In this document: positions 20,041 to 32,279 of the stretch, in pieces
Numbering within the stretch: the first letter of the stretch is position 1
Layout: the number at the start of each line of letters is the position of its first letter
DNA from: Bettongia penicillata ogilbyi
Taxonomy: Eukaryota; Chordata; Mammalia; Diprotodontia; Potoroidae
Reading direction: 5' to 3'
Assembly (NCBI GenBank): GCA_023548195.1
Contig: JAJHZJ010000121.1
Span: 6,476,058-6,540,057 of the forward strand
Length of the DNA stretch: 64,000 nucleotides
Notes under the pieces: model-generated
Seen by the model: only the letters and a program-made list of their open reading frames with translations
Database searches by the model: none
Told to the model about the DNA's origin: nothing
Made by a program: the position numbers and the translations under genes

Positions 20041-21106
20041 TCATAACTGAAAAAAAATTATGGCAAGTTTCCTTGATAAATGCCTCATTTCTCAAGTGTA
20101 TAGAGAGCTAAGTAAAATTTATAAAAATGAGACATTCCCCAACCGATAAATGTTCAAAGGATGTGAACAAGCAGTTTTCAGATGAAGTAATTAAAGCTAT
20201 CTACAGACACATTTAAAAGGCTCTAAAACACTACTGATTAGAGAAATGCAAATTTAAACAATTCTGATATACTATCCCATACCTATATTGGTTAATATGA
20301 CAGAAAAGGAAATTGACAACTGTTGAAGGGGATGTGAGAAAACTGAGACACTAAAGCATCGTTGGTGGAATTGTGAACTGTTTTAACCATTCTGGGGAGC
20401 AATTTGGAACTATGCCTAAAGTGTTATCAAATCATGCATACCCTTTGACCCAGCAATGCCCATAGTAGGTCTATATCCCAAAAGGATTTTAAGAAAGAAA
20501 AGAAAAAGGGACTTCTTATACAAAAATAATTATAGCAGGTCTTTTTGTGGCGAGAAAAAATGGAAATTGAGGGGATGCCCTTCAGTTGGGGAGTAGATGG
20601 ATAAATTGTAGTATATGATTGTGATGAAAAACTATTGTGTTATAAGAAATTGTGATCAGGATGCTCTCAAAAATCTGGACTTACATGAACTGACACAAAA
20701 TGGAATGACCAGAACCAGGATAATACGCAGTAGCAGCAATACTGTAAATGATCAACTGTAAATGACTTAGCTATACCAAGCAATTTAATGATCCAAGACA
20801 ACTGCAAAGGCTTATAATGAAAAATGCTATCCATCTCCACAGAAAGAATTGATGAAGTCAGAATGCATATCAAAACATACTTTTTTAAAACTTTATTTTG
20901 GGGGAGTTTTTGGTCTCTTTTCTTTCATATGACTAATATGGAAATATGTTTTACATGGCTACACACATATAACCTATATCAAATTGAGAATAATGAGGGG
21001 GGAGAGGATAAAGATAGGAAGAGAATTTTGAATTCAAAATTTTTACAAATTAATGTTAAAAAAATTTTACATGTAATTGAAGAAAAATAAAATATTATTT
21101 TTTAAA
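20041..21106 (+). mobile_element. L1 ORF2 C-terminal segment and 3'UTR
   Basis: Contains the conserved ORF2 end region: ttagagaaatgcaaatttaa, cgttggtggaattgtgaact, accctttgacccagcaatgc, gaggggatgcccttcagttg. It then has the marsupial L1 3'UTR (tcatatgactaatatgg, catataacctatatcaaatt) and ends in a poly(A)-like stretch near 21090. Many stops make it non-coding. The C-terminal Cys-rich part of ORF2 is normally needed for retrotransposition. Confidence 0.85.
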
Positions 21107-21174
21107 AGAGGAAAAAATCATTATTCCAGGATGAAAACAAAACATAAACTTAAAATCAAATGAATCACTCAAGA

Positions 21175-21300
21175 TGAATTTGTTAAGTTCCTACTATTTT
21201 CAAGGAAGACTAACAAAGGGAAATAGCCCCTATGTCAAGAAGCTTACATGTATTCTATTAGGGTAAGAACATGTAGAACATGCACATATATCTATTTGCC
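21175..21300 (+). repeat. MIR-like fragment with 'gaagcttacatg' phrase
   Basis: Contains tttgttaagttcctacta and tgtcaagaagcttacatg. Same loose group as the fragment at 4970. Confidence 0.35.
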
Positions 21301-22664
21301 AGATAAACTCAAGTTGACTTGAGTGGTAGATACTAGCAACTGAAGATATCAGGATGAGCTTTAAAAATAATTGAGAATTCTTAGAGGTACAAAGAAGGAA
21401 GAAAAAAATGCATAGTGCCAAAGGGAAGGGTTAAATAAAAAATTGTTGCTGGTGATAATGATGAATGATGTGCTGCTTTTAAAAAACAAAATGGCAAGAC
21501 TCATAAAACCTGCTATTTCTATAAACACATTTTCTATCATTTTTCCTCTGCTGTTGTTCAGCTAGAGCACCCTCATATGTTTCTAATACTTTAGGTTATA
21601 GATATCCACTGAAGTCCTAATATGATTTCCTTAGGCATATAGGTGAAGTCAAGGTCTCAAAAGTATAGTTTCTGACAGGTTTTCTCAAGCTGGTGAGACT
21701 TTCATAACAGGCTCAGACCTGAGGACCAGGCTAGCTACTCTCAGAAATGCCCTTATAAAGCTAGCAACTGACAAAGGATTTTTTTTTGGTTGGGAGGAAG
21801 AACACAACAGCCCATGAAACTGTCTGCTAAGGCACAGGAGAGGTATAATTTGTGCCAGTGGAAGAAACACTCACATGGATGAAATATTTTTTCAGTCAAA
21901 TATTCTTTTTTACTGTGAACTTAATTATCAAATATACTATCTTGAAATACCAAAAAGAATAAGAAAGTTCTACTTCCCAAAATAGAAGCCTTCAAGGAAA
22001 TACTTATAGTACATCAAAACAAATCAACATTTTGAACATTTCTGAGAATGAATATAACATTCTACATCAGGAATCCATTACCTTCTGGCATTCTAATTCT
22101 AAAATGATATTTCTCCCCACTTTCATCTCTTGAACACCTTCTTATTCTTTAAAGCCCAATCCCCACCTGTTGATGGGAATTAACTTCCCATAACTTAGGT
22201 CCTAGTTGGCTTCATACCTCAGTAAAAACTTTTTAAAACATATAGTACTGGGCATGACAATTACTGTGTATATTTTATTTGCTGTCTGGACAACTAGAGC
22301 AATATACTATCAAAACTCGGTATCTGTATCTGATTGCATTATAACCTGTGGCTCATGAATTAATTTTCTGGGAGTGAACTATATTAGCAAATAGGAAATT
22401 ATCGTTTTAATTTTTCTTTGTCCCTATTTTCTCTTCATTGAAGAAGGGATCACAGAACTAATCTATTTCTCCAGATGGTTATGAGAAGAAAAATCAAAGG
22501 GGGTAGGGGTGTGGTGGGAGGAGGCAAGCTAAGTGAAAATGAATAAGAAACTGCTCACAACTACACGCTCCAAAAAGGTCAAATTTTTAAAAAATTTTAA
22601 TAACCCCAAGTGAAAGAAATGAACTTTTGGGGGTACCAGACAAAGTGGACTTAAGGGAAACTAC
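21301..22664. other. unassigned intergenic stretch
   Basis: About 1.36 kb with no recognised transposon, gene or RNA. AT-rich. The minus-strand frames near 21230-21870 lack domains. Confidence 0.35.
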
Positions 22665-22742
22665 TTAATGTACTGTGGTAAATGTAAAAGCAAGACATAG
22701 CTCTGTAGATGAAAAAATCAAGGACCTGAGTTTAAATTCCCT
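22665..22742 (+). repeat. SINE head fragment
   Basis: Diverged head and B-box region (atagctctgtagatg, aggacctgagtttaaattcc), truncated before the CORE. An antisense CR1/L3 follows. Confidence 0.45.
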
Positions 22743-23235
22743 GGTGCCCTAGAATCAAGGACCTTCATAAGTGAAAGAGATCTTAGCAGCCATCTAGATC
22801 AATCTGTGCCACACCAAGAATCCTTTCCCCAAAGTACCTTATAAGTAAATATCCAAATTTGACTTGAAGACCTCCAGCGATGGGTAGCCTACTACTTTCA
22901 AAGACAGCCTACTTTTTTTTTTTTTACAGAGCTCTACTTGCTGAGAAGCCTTTCCATAAGCTCAGCCTCAGTCTGTCCCATTATTTTTAATTCTAGGGTC
23001 AGATAGAACCAATATCATCCCACTTCTATACAGCAACCATTAAAATACTTAGAAATGGCTGCGATGTTTTCATTTCTCCCTCTATACACCCCCACCCCAT
23101 TTAAGTCTTCACTTCTGCCCTCATATGGCATCATCTCCAGGCCTCTCACCATCCTAGCTGCCTACTTTGGGATATTCTGTGATTCACCAAAGTTCTTTCT
23201 ACACTGTGGCTCCAGACCTGAACATAATAATACAT
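22743..23235 (-). mobile_element. CR1/L3 LINE 3' end, antisense
   Basis: Antisense phrases of the mammalian CR1/L3 type appear in order: tgacttgaagacctccagcg, atgggtagcctactac, aatacttagaaatggctgcg, ctcatatggcatcatctcc, aggcctctcaccatcctagc. The element is ancient and interrupted by a poly(T) run at 22913-22924. It has no open frame. Confidence 0.75.
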
Positions 23236-23322
23236 GTGTTCAAATGAGATAATAATTATAAAGCACTTAGCACAATACCTCGCATAGAAAAGGTACTATG
23301 TAAATGTGAGCTACCCTTGCAG
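23236..23322 (+). repeat. MIR SINE tail
   Basis: Contains ataattataaagcacttagc and gtactatgtaaatgtgag, the 3' part of MIR. Confidence 0.65.
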
Positions 23323-23344
23323 TATGATATATCTCATTTCACAC

Positions 23345-23557
23345 CTGTGGTCTACCACCTCTCTGCCAAGAGGAGGTTGATGTCTTTCATCATCACTTCT
23401 CTAATGGAACAATCCACCATGACACTGATTTTCAGTGTCATTTTCCTTTATATTGTGTGGTTGTGTAAATTGTTCTTTTAGTTTTTCTTCCTATACTCTT
23501 TATTCAGCTTCCCTGAATTCTTAATATTTATCATTTCTTATACTCCCATTTCATCCT
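23345..23557 (-). mobile_element. probable antisense L1 fragment
   Basis: Phrases such as tgtgtaaattgttcttt and cttccctgaattc resemble the antisense of a marsupial L1 3' region. Divergence is high, so the family call is tentative. Confidence 0.4.
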
Positions 23558-23738
23558 GGGCCATCTCCAGTCATCCTAATGAATATGGTCACTGAACCCA
23601 GATGGCTCAAGAGGAGAAAGTGAGGTTGGTGACCTTGTACAGTCCTCCCTCACTCAAAACAAAGTCAAGTGCAAGTCAGGTCATCATTTCTCTGATGTCA
23701 TGGTCTTCTAAAACAAAAGACGAACACAACAACAGCAG
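23558..23738 (+). repeat. composite SINE (3' body) with RTE-like tail
   Basis: Contains gggccatctccagtcatcc, gacccagatggctcaag fragments in diverged form, gaggagaaagtgaggttgg and agtcctccctcactcaa. It ends in acgaacacaacaacagcag, which resembles RTE LINE tails. The head is missing. Confidence 0.75.
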
Positions 23739-24687
23739 AATGGTCAGCCTCTATGTTCAGACATCATGTATCTTTTAATACAGCCTATGACCACATTATT
23801 TCTTTGGTTTCAGTATCACACTCTTCTTCATAATGAATTTGTGGTACAGGAAAAACACTCTTTTTATTGCCCAAAGGAATCAGTCCCCTGACGAAATTCT
23901 AGAGTCACCAAGAGTGAATAGAATAGAATATGTATTTCCTGGCTGTAGGAAAACTTTGGATATTTACTTATAAGGTGTATTCAAAAGGCTGATCTGCTCA
24001 TAAAGTTAAACAGAACTCTATCACCCTAAAGGACAAAGAAATGTAGAACAAACATGGGGGGAAGGGAAAGAATAAAGCCCCCAAAATGTTAAATAAGATC
24101 AAAGAGAGTTGATAAATAAAAAAAAGTCCTCATTCATGTTTTCCTATTTCAATAAAAATACCTGAAGTCTACTTAAATTTGGGAGATCTTGGGAAAGGAA
24201 GAGCATTTGTGCACTTCCATTCAGTTTGTAACAGCCCAAGGACACTTTAAAAACCAAAGCAAGTCCTCAAACCAGGTTTATTCATCTATTATCCAAGAAA
24301 AAGACTTCAGCTCATTTCTTAGAAAAAGCTCCAAGTCCAAATATTATCTCAAACTAAGTAAACATGACAAGGTCACAAAATTGGCCACTATTCATCGTCA
24401 GTATCTGATAGAACAGAGAGGATGTAGGGAAATAAGGAAGGAGTTCATTTTATAAAGTTATCCCAGAAGTTGAAGTGTGGCACTCACATGAATTCACAGG
24501 AATAGGAACAAATATTTATAATTTTTTTCAACTAATCTAGGTTGTAAGTTACCAATGCTTTTATTTTCTTTCCTCCTGCCATGAAAGAAATGAAGTAAGA
24601 AGGGACATTTACACGATCTAAGAAGTACTTTAAGACATTTTCCCCCATGTTCCTATCTGGGCCAGGATAAATTTAATTCTTCATCAT
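23739..24687. other. unassigned intergenic stretch
   Basis: No repeat recognised. An 88-codon frame at 24189-24455 (Lys/Ser-rich, no domain) is most likely chance. I found no poly(A) tail or duplication that would mark a processed pseudogene. Confidence 0.35.
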
Positions 24688-24912
24688 CACAAGGGGCAAT
24701 GTGACACAATGGATAAAATGTGAGATTTTAAAGTAAAAGAAATTCAGGATGGAATCTTTCTTCTCACACATTAGATATGTAACTATAGACAAGCCATTTA
24801 ACCAAGTCATCTGGTTATCCGTAAAATAGAGACAACCAGTCTTCTCTCACAGTATGTGAGGATCTAGTAAATTGCAAAGTGTTACATATGTCAGCTCTTA
24901 TTACAATTATTT
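24688..24912 (+). repeat. MIR SINE
   Basis: Head (aatgtgacacaatggataaa), CORE (agacaagccatttaacc) and tail (gtgaggatctagtaaattgc, aaagtgttacatatg), all diverged. Confidence 0.65.
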
Positions 24913-25619
24913 TAATTAAACAATATAGAAAATGGAAATCTCTTGTTTTACTTGGGTGTGGATTAAAGATGATCCCTTTTATTGTCTTTTAATAATAAAA
25001 ATGAATTATTTGTGAACAGATAGTTAAGAGTTCTGAAGACTCAATATCCATCCCATGTCTTTCCAGAAATCAAACTTTTTATGGACAACTATGAATTCTT
25101 TTCCTATTACCTGCCCAAGATGCCTACATTTTGGATTCTGTAAAAAACTTTACCCCTTCTGTCTCCTCTAGGGAGAGAAATTCAATATAGAATTGATGCA
25201 ACTATTAGCAAGGGGAAAAAATGCAAAACTCTGGTGTTATAGCCAAATGCTCTCACTAAATTGAAAATTTGGTCTTTGGAGGAAGAAAGTTCAAGAAAGT
25301 CATGGCCACATAAGAGGACTAAAAATAATTATTTACTGGTTATATTCTAAATTGTTTGACTTTCTAATTTATTTGTACCATACAACATGAAAAGGTACAG
25401 TACACACTTAGGCAATTTAATAATAATTAAATTTTATTTATTTTATATAATAATTCATTTTTATTATTAAAAGGCAATAATGAGAAAAATCTTTAGTCCA
25501 CAGCCTAGCAAAAATAGTAGTTAAGTAATTTCAATAATCTCCTTTACTTTTAATGATTGTGTTCATATAAGTCACTCTTGTATAACATGACTCAGTAGTC
25601 ATTTACCATTTTTCATCAC
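24913..25619. other. unassigned AT-rich stretch
   Basis: No repeat or gene recognised. It is strongly AT-rich around 25400-25470. Confidence 0.35.
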
Positions 25620-25715
25620 ATTATATATATATTGATATTTGATATTGATATTGATGAATATTATGATATTGATATATATATCAATTGATAATTGAAATCT
25701 GTATATATATAGATA
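25620..25715. repeat. TA / gatatt microsatellite
   Basis: A tatata run followed by several gatatt hexamers. It creates a spurious 60-codon Ile/Tyr-rich frame. Confidence 0.8.
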
Positions 25716-26072
25716 TAAAATTTCATAAGCCCTAGAGTATGGAAACCCAAAATACTGATAACTTTTATATGTACATATCATGTAAATATAAAGAGAAAGC
25801 CATCACAATCTAAAACTTGTATATTTAATATATATAGATAGACATTAAGCTGCATCATTTGGTCCTTTATTCTATCCCTATGGTTCTATGACTTCTGATT
25901 CACCTCAACTTCAATAATCATCTCAAAATGGAAAATTAACATCTCCAGTTTGAGCTGAAGTAATCATGTGGGACATAGCCTGGCAGACCTATGAAGTGAA
26001 CCCTGAAAATTAGCCATTCTTCAAGAGAAGTTTCAACCATAGATTTCTAGATTTTTAAAAATGTTCAGAAGA
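25716..26072. other. unassigned intergenic stretch
   Basis: No repeat recognised apart from short TA runs near 25825. Confidence 0.3.
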
Positions 26073-26266
26073 GCCAATAATAGTGAAAAGGACAATAAAC
26101 TTGGAATGAGAAGACCTGAGTTCAAGGCTTGGCTCCGCCACTACTAAGCTGTGTGACTGGGTAAACCATGTTACCTCTCTAGCATTCATTCTTATCATCT
26201 GGAAAATGACTGATGGTAGAACTATGAAATCAATTGGTCTCCTTCCAACCCTATTCTGTTAATATA
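26073..26266 (+). repeat. MIR SINE
   Basis: B-box (gaagacctgagttcaagg), CORE (gctgtgtgactgggtaaacc) and the tail phrase ggtctccttccaacccta. Confidence 0.75.
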
Positions 26267-26431
26267 ATCGACATAAGAACCACATAATGTAATTGTGCAA
26301 ATGACAAAAAGAAAAGAGAATTTAAAGTTCATAATGAGTGCTGTTACTTTTCATCTGGTTTTCATCAGAACAGGGAAATTCTAGTGTGTAAACTTTCTTC
26401 CTTGATGCAGATTGGCATCTCCACTGTAATT

Positions 26432-26567
26432 TACACTACTAAAGAGGCACTGAGAAAGCCAGTGGATTACTCAAGATCACATAGCTGGTATGCATCAAAA
26501 TCAGGTCTTGAACTATGGACTTCATAACTTTAAGGCTGTTTCTCCACTATATCACACTGCCTCTCAT
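26432..26567 (-). repeat. MIR SINE fragment
   Basis: Antisense CORE (caagatcacatagctgg) and B-box/head (caggtcttgaactatgg). Confidence 0.65.
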
Positions 26568-26654
26568 CATAGGAATACCTGTTTTAGGTCATTTCCTCAA
26601 GAGTCCTAGATTTATTTGGTGTTTTTTTTTCCATGGTTCATATTAAAATTAAAG

Positions 26655-26862
26655 CTAGGTCACATAGGAGATAGATCTCTGGACTCAGAGTCACTAAGAA
26701 CTGAGTTCAAATCTTGTGGCAAGTCACTTAACCTCTTATTCTCAGTTTACTCCTCACATATAACAGAATACTAATAGCACCTACATCACAAGTTTTAATG
26801 GGGATCAAATAAGAGAACATGTAAGGCACTATAAAATCTTAAAATGTATAAATGTTAGCGGC
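26655..26862 (+). repeat. MIR SINE
   Basis: B-box (aactgagttcaaatcttg), CORE (ggcaagtcacttaacctc) and tail (aatagcacctacatcacaag, aaatgtataaatgttagc). Confidence 0.75.
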
Positions 26863-27437
26863 AAAAATACAGTATTTGTATCCATGAATCTACACCCACC
26901 TTCAAAGAACTTAACACATATTGAATTAAAGAACCTAAATTAACATCTAAAAAATCTATATACAAAAATCTACTCCCTAAAACCTATAAAATTTTATGTG
27001 TGAAAATATGTAGAATTTATACAACAATCTTCTTCAAAAGAAGTTTAACAATAAGAGAACAGGAAAAAGAATAGAGTTACCCAATTCTCTGATTTAAGAA
27101 TGACACCTCAGAAGTTTTCTGGCTCAGAGACTCCACTAATGTTCTTGGACTAAATTTGATTTTTGATAGATTCTGTGTCCTCAATGGTTGGTAACTGCCA
27201 TATCACCATCCCAGTGACCTGAGAAGTTCTTATGCTTCTGAAGTCAACATACACTTGCCCTGACAAGATGGAAAGTAAGAGACACATATGAAGAAATCCA
27301 TTAAATGGCAACAGTCAAGGGGCCTGAGAAATGTTGTTACTATTACAAATATCACCAATTTCATGGTGTTGTAAAGGAAAATGCTGTGTAAACTGTACAT
27401 ATGAAAATGAACTATTATTATCAGTGATAACAATAAT
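26863..27437. other. unassigned intergenic stretch
   Basis: No repeat or gene recognised. The 67-codon minus-strand frame has no domain. Confidence 0.35.
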
Positions 27438-27498
27438 AGCTAACTTAGCACAGTGCCTAACACATAGTAAAAGCTGTGTAAATGTTAGCTACTATTAT
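27438..27498 (+). repeat. MIR SINE tail
   Basis: Contains ttagcacagtgcctaacac and aaatgttagctactatta. An antisense MIR follows immediately, giving a tail-to-tail pair. Confidence 0.7.
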
Positions 27499-27722
27499 AT
27501 TGCACCTTAAGATTTGCAAAGCACTTCATAAATGTCATCTTATTTTATCCTCACAACAAGTGAGGAAGTAGGTACTAATCCCCATTTTACAGATAAGTAA
27601 ACTAAAGCAGACAGAGGAAAAGTATCTTGGCCAGACTCACGCAGCTTGTAAGTTTCAGAGGCTAGATTTGTACTTCCTTACTCTATATTCAACACTATCT
27701 CTTGTATCATCCAACTGCCTTT
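27499..27722 (-). repeat. MIR SINE, near full length
   Basis: Antisense tail (gatttgcaaagcacttcat, ccccattttacagataag), CORE (gccagactcacgcagc) and head (cttgtatcatccaactgcc). Confidence 0.8.
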
Positions 27723-27757
27723 AATACTCAAATAACATTTAATTTATAATTTAGTAA

Positions 27758-27950
27758 TAGCCCACCTTTATGTAACCACTGTGTAGTTTACAAAGGGTTT
27801 TCTTCACAATCACCCTTTGAAATTGATACCAGTGTTACTATTCCTATTTTACAGATGAATACACCAGGACTTAAAAAGTGTGGTTTATCCAAAATTATAC
27901 AATTACTAAAGGGCAAGAGTCAGACCTCTCACCTAGGTCTTATGAATAAA
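27758..27950 (-). repeat. MIR SINE fragment
   Basis: Antisense with gtttacaaagggttttc, attttacagatgaatacac and a diverged CORE (ccaaaattatacaattac). Confidence 0.6.
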
Positions 27951-28019
27951 AAACTGGTTCTCTTGAGGGAACAGATAATCTTCTTCAAGTTTACCACAGG
28001 AAACCCTAAAATGGAAAGA

Positions 28020-28186
28020 AAAGGTAGCATGGCATAGTGAATACAGCACTGGACTTGAAGTCAGAAAGCTCTGGGTGCAAATTCTGCTCAGATACAGACC
28101 TTGGTCAAGTCACTTAACCTCTTTAAAATGATGGGGGTGGTCTCCATGGCCTCTAAGGTTCCTTACAGAGGTAAATCAATGATCCT
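28020..28186 (+). repeat. MIR SINE
   Basis: Head (ggtagcatggcatagtg), B-box (tctgggtgcaaattctgc), CORE (ttggtcaagtcacttaac) and the tail phrase ctaaggttccttacag. Confidence 0.8.
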
Positions 28187-28631
28187 ATAAGTCATGTGGT
28201 TAGAATAATAAAACATCTGATAAGAGAAATCAAGACATTTGCAATGCAGATGCTCAAGGACAAAAAAGTATCTTCTACAACAACTAGGATAGTACTTCAC
28301 TTATACTTGGATCTAGAAATTCCTGTTGAATTAAAACAAAGTATTGAAGAAAAACCACACAAACCTAAAATATTTTGAGACATTTGGCATCACCCTACAG
28401 GAGCTGAAATTTCATTATTTTTCACAACAGAGCTGGTCATTTCCACAGTCCTAGAAAGGTGTCAGATTGGGACATTATCAGTGATTCACTAGGGGAGGAG
28501 AAAAAATATTTCCCCTTAGTATACTGATACTCATGGGGCAATATTCCAGGGTTGGAGAACAAATTCTATTTCAGGAAAATAGAGATGAAATAATTTGAAT
28601 AAAGGAAGAAAGTCATATAGAAGAATAGAGA
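28187..28631. other. unassigned intergenic stretch
   Basis: No repeat recognised. A 60-codon frame at 28196 is Lys-rich with no domain. Confidence 0.35.
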
Positions 28632-29012
28632 ACCATCTCCCAGCTCCAAGCATTTTCACTGGTTGTGCCCCTTGCCTAGAAATCTCTTCCTTTTCATTTT
28701 CCCCTCTTGACTTTCCTGGCTTTCTGCAAATTTCAACTAAAGTCCCACCTTCTGCAAGAAGCCCCTCCTAGTCCTCCTTAATCTTTCTGACATGATTCCC
28801 AATATTTAAAAACCGTGTATAAGCACGTATGTATGTAACACAGACACATGCTTAAACATTTCATATGTGTGTGTTATATGTGTGTTGCCTCTTCCATTAC
28901 ATTCTAGGTTCCTGAGAGCAGGGACTTTTTTTTGCCTTTCTTTTTTCCTCCTTGCTTAGCACTGTGCTTGACACATAGTAGGAGCTTCATTAATGCTTAC
29001 TGACTAATGACT
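28632..29012 (+). mobile_element. L2 LINE 3' end
   Basis: Contains ttgtgccccttgcctag, ccaccttctgcaagaagccc and cctgagagcagggactttt. It ends tagcactgtgcttgacacat, agtaggagcttcattaatgc. An internal TG-rich tract lies at 28820-28885. Confidence 0.8.
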
Positions 29013-29074
29013 GACTTCCCTTACTTCCATTTTCCAAGATAGAGAGGTATTTCAATCCAATTATAGAAGTAAAT

Positions 29075-29290
29075 CCACAAATGTTGTACATTGTAGATAT
29101 GTTTCAAATTTTTTGATATACTGAGCAATTACGTTGATTTCTTCCATGTTATTTTTTTTCTTTTTGTCTTTAAAAATACTATTTGTTATATGGGATAATT
29201 TCCTGGAAGGAGGAATGAGACAGGCACAGAAACTATGGAAAATTATGGAGATATTTTTAAAAGTCTTAAAAATATATTTAAAACAAAAAC
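29075..29290 (+). mobile_element. possible LINE 3' UTR end
   Basis: The part from tttgttatatgggataattt through aatgagacaggcac to taaaaatatatttaaaac resembles the end of the LINE at 3957-4345. Weak similarity. Confidence 0.3.
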
Positions 29291-31640
29291 AAACAGACAA
29301 AAGAAAATGAATCTCTACAAAGTCCTGCTCCTTTGCCTTGTATTGTCTTGGAGGTGACCCTGGCCTCTAGACAATTATTGCAAGTTTTGTATCAATGGGA
29401 TATAATCCTATTAATAGAAGAAATACACACTTTCCTGTGATCTCCTCTTCTGGTTAGAATGAAGTCAGAGATTATTATACCTTAGTGTTATTATACCCCA
29501 TTTATTGTTCTCCCTCCCCATTGAAATATCTAAAAGGTAACAAAGTCTCAGACAATAATTTTGACCTTCAGAGAGCTTCCTTTCTCTAAGATAAAGATAG
29601 AGAGGCTGAGGGATGATCTAACTAGAACTTCCTATACTCCTTTAATTGAGCTCCATTTCCCTTCAAAGATAACATTCATCCCAAAGCATTGGTTGCTATT
29701 TTAAAATTTGAAGAAAAAAAAAAAGCTTTTGAAATACAGTGAAAAGATACCTAAGTAACTTACAATAACATTAAATAACTTAATTATTTATTGTCTACCG
29801 AGGCAGATAAATTCTTGACATTTTTCTAAATGAGATATATAAACACAAATATAACATGTGCAACTATAAGGATAACATGCAATTATATTTAATATAAATA
29901 CATAAACATTTATATATAATTACATAAAATGTGTAATATGTAATTATGTATGATATATAATTATTACTTTTTTCCAAAAGTAAACCTATAAATTCTACCA
30001 AATGGAAAGGTTTTAAATACAGAACTAGCAACATATTTTGACTTCACCCAAAGACAACTTTAGGTAAGCTTGGAGAGCCTTTTCACTAGAGTGGGCCACC
30101 TAATGATGAATATTTTTTTAACCTCTCCAAGTCATGAAAGTAATCTACTAAGAAACAAACAATATGATCTGTATCAGTGAGAGAACTTATACTAGTGACA
30201 TCATTTATCAAAATTAAAACACAACCACTTTCCCAATACGTTGTCTTGAAATGGATGAAAACAATGGATTAGACTTGAGATGGAAGGGTATCTTGCAATT
30301 ACCAAAGGTATTGATTGGTTTGTAGCATCTATATAAAATATTAATAGGTTCCCCAATAAGCAAAAGCATAAAGATATCTAACTGCAGTATCTATCAGCCA
30401 AGGGAAAATTCCATTTTCTCTGAATGTTAAGGCTGCCTCCTATGATTTCACAAGAAAGCTTTACAAACATTTTTGATAAATTCAACTGCTGTGCATCATG
30501 TCCTGAAATACATCATCCAAAGATGATGACTAACTCACAGCAGACCTGTCTTTTCTTGAGTGTTAGTTGAAATTCTGCCATCCTTCTTAACAGTTCTGAG
30601 AATTTAAGTATTTCAGCCACTAATAATCATTTCTACTTAGGCTGTCTTTTATGAAGTTTCATGAGAGTCTTCTGAGATAGTTATTGTTTATAAATAGGTC
30701 AAAATAATTGAAGAAATCAAGTCATCTTTCCAAAAACAAACTAATATACCTATAGCAAAATCTGGATCAAGTCCAGAAGTCTCATTTCTGATTCCCTGAT
30801 TTAAACAGACTAATAACCATTGTAACTGAATGTTGCATACCAATATAGAACATATCATAAGATCTGATAAAGACATTTCTACACATGGTATTTCTAGAAA
30901 CATTACCAATTCTGTATGTTAAACTATATACAATTTATGATCCAGATTATAATGCTGCTCTAAGTCTTGGGAAATCCAACATACCTCCCACAAGCCAGAT
31001 GAAGCTTCCAAAACTGGAAAATCGCTTGTATATATACAAGATTCTTTCCCAAAGTAGCTTCATTCTCACCTTAACCCAGTGTGACCTTTACTAATGTGAA
31101 GAAAATGTTCATTGTTTCAGAACATATTGAATGTCTATTTCTTGGAGTTAGAAAATACTTGGGCATTGGGAACAAATGCTTTATTATATCAATTTATAAG
31201 TAAAAGGGAGAGATTGTAACACAGAACAGTGTGGCTTAGGGTCTCCCATTTAGGCAATCAGTTGCAAAATAAAGACCAAGGCATGTGAACTCATGCATAC
31301 TCCCTAACTACAATATTTTATCCCACCAACAACTAAAAATATAGATATATGAAAGAAGTGATAGGAGCCCAGTACTCTTAGGTGATAGCAAATGTTGCCA
31401 AAGGTATTCAGCATGATTCCTGTTTGATTTCCTGTGTTCTTATAATTGGGATATGCAAACAGAGCTTTCATCCAGTTACCAAAAATACCATACCCAGTAG
31501 AAAAGGACACAAAACGTCTGGGAGAGAATAAACACTGCTCTATCCAAGCCTGCTGTAGCCCATATGATGCCAGCACTTTGGTCCCCAACAAAAATGTCCT
31601 TTCTGAGGCTCCACTTGGCCACTGGTTATGTTAATTTTGA
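29291..31640. other. long repeat-poor intergenic block
   Basis: About 2.35 kb in which I see no transposon, gene or RNA. It is AT-rich, especially at 29750-29990. The 60-95 codon frames at 30688, 30885, 31304 and 31446 have no domains and overlap antisense to each other. Confidence 0.35.
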
Positions 31641-32071
31641 GTGTGTGAAAGGCTCTTCCTATCAGGGAAATCACCCAACAGCCACTACAGGATGCTTCTT
31701 ATTTTGATGACTGAAAGGTACATGCTGAGTTTGGAGGAGGGAGTCAGTGATTTATTTTCACCACTTTTCCCTGGCTGACAGCAATTTAAAAGAGAAGGAA
31801 CAAGCCAGATCACTCATCTGCCTGTTTGGCATGCCCGGTAGTCATGGGAGCCCATATCTGGGCCATCTGTTCAGGTCCCAGTCGCTCCAAACACACACAG
31901 AAAGATGATGTCAAAAGTGGCGCACCCCGACCCTGATAATGAGCACCTGAAGTCAATCAGGTTATTTCCTGTGTTGAGCTACCTGTGCACCTTACTCAGT
32001 TTCTCTTTAGCAATTAAGTTTACTTCAGCCATGGGCTTGTACTTTTAATTTGACTTAGAAAAAAACAAATG
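31641..32071. other. candidate conserved noncoding element
   Basis: Repeat-free block with unusual CpG retention for this window (catgcccggtagtcatggg, cccagtcgctcc, agtggcgcaccccgaccc) next to a TG/CA-balanced stretch (caattaagtttacttcag). It is the most compositionally distinct part of the 29-32 kb block. Regulatory function is inference. Confidence 0.28.
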
Positions 32072-32279
32072 TAAAGCTGTTTGGTACAATGAAAAAAGTC
32101 TTGGATTTGGAATCTAAGACTTGAGTCTGAATTTCAACTCTTCCATTTATAACCTTTTTGGCCTTGGGCATTCCATCTAAACGCTATGGGGCTTCAGTTT
32201 CCTCATTTTTAAAATGAAAGGGCAGGACTAGCTGACCTCTCATGTTCCTGTCAGCTATAAATCTCTGAACCTATAATCC
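32072..32279 (+). repeat. MIR SINE
   Basis: Diverged head (gctgtttggtacaatgaa), CORE (ttgggcattccatctaaac, cagtttcctcatttttaaaa) and the tail phrase ctgtcagctataaatctc. Confidence 0.7.

Noticed and set aside
24189..24455. 88-codon frame that might be a processed pseudogene
   Set aside because: No recognisable protein, poly(A) tail or target duplication. The length is within chance for 64 kb of six-frame sequence.
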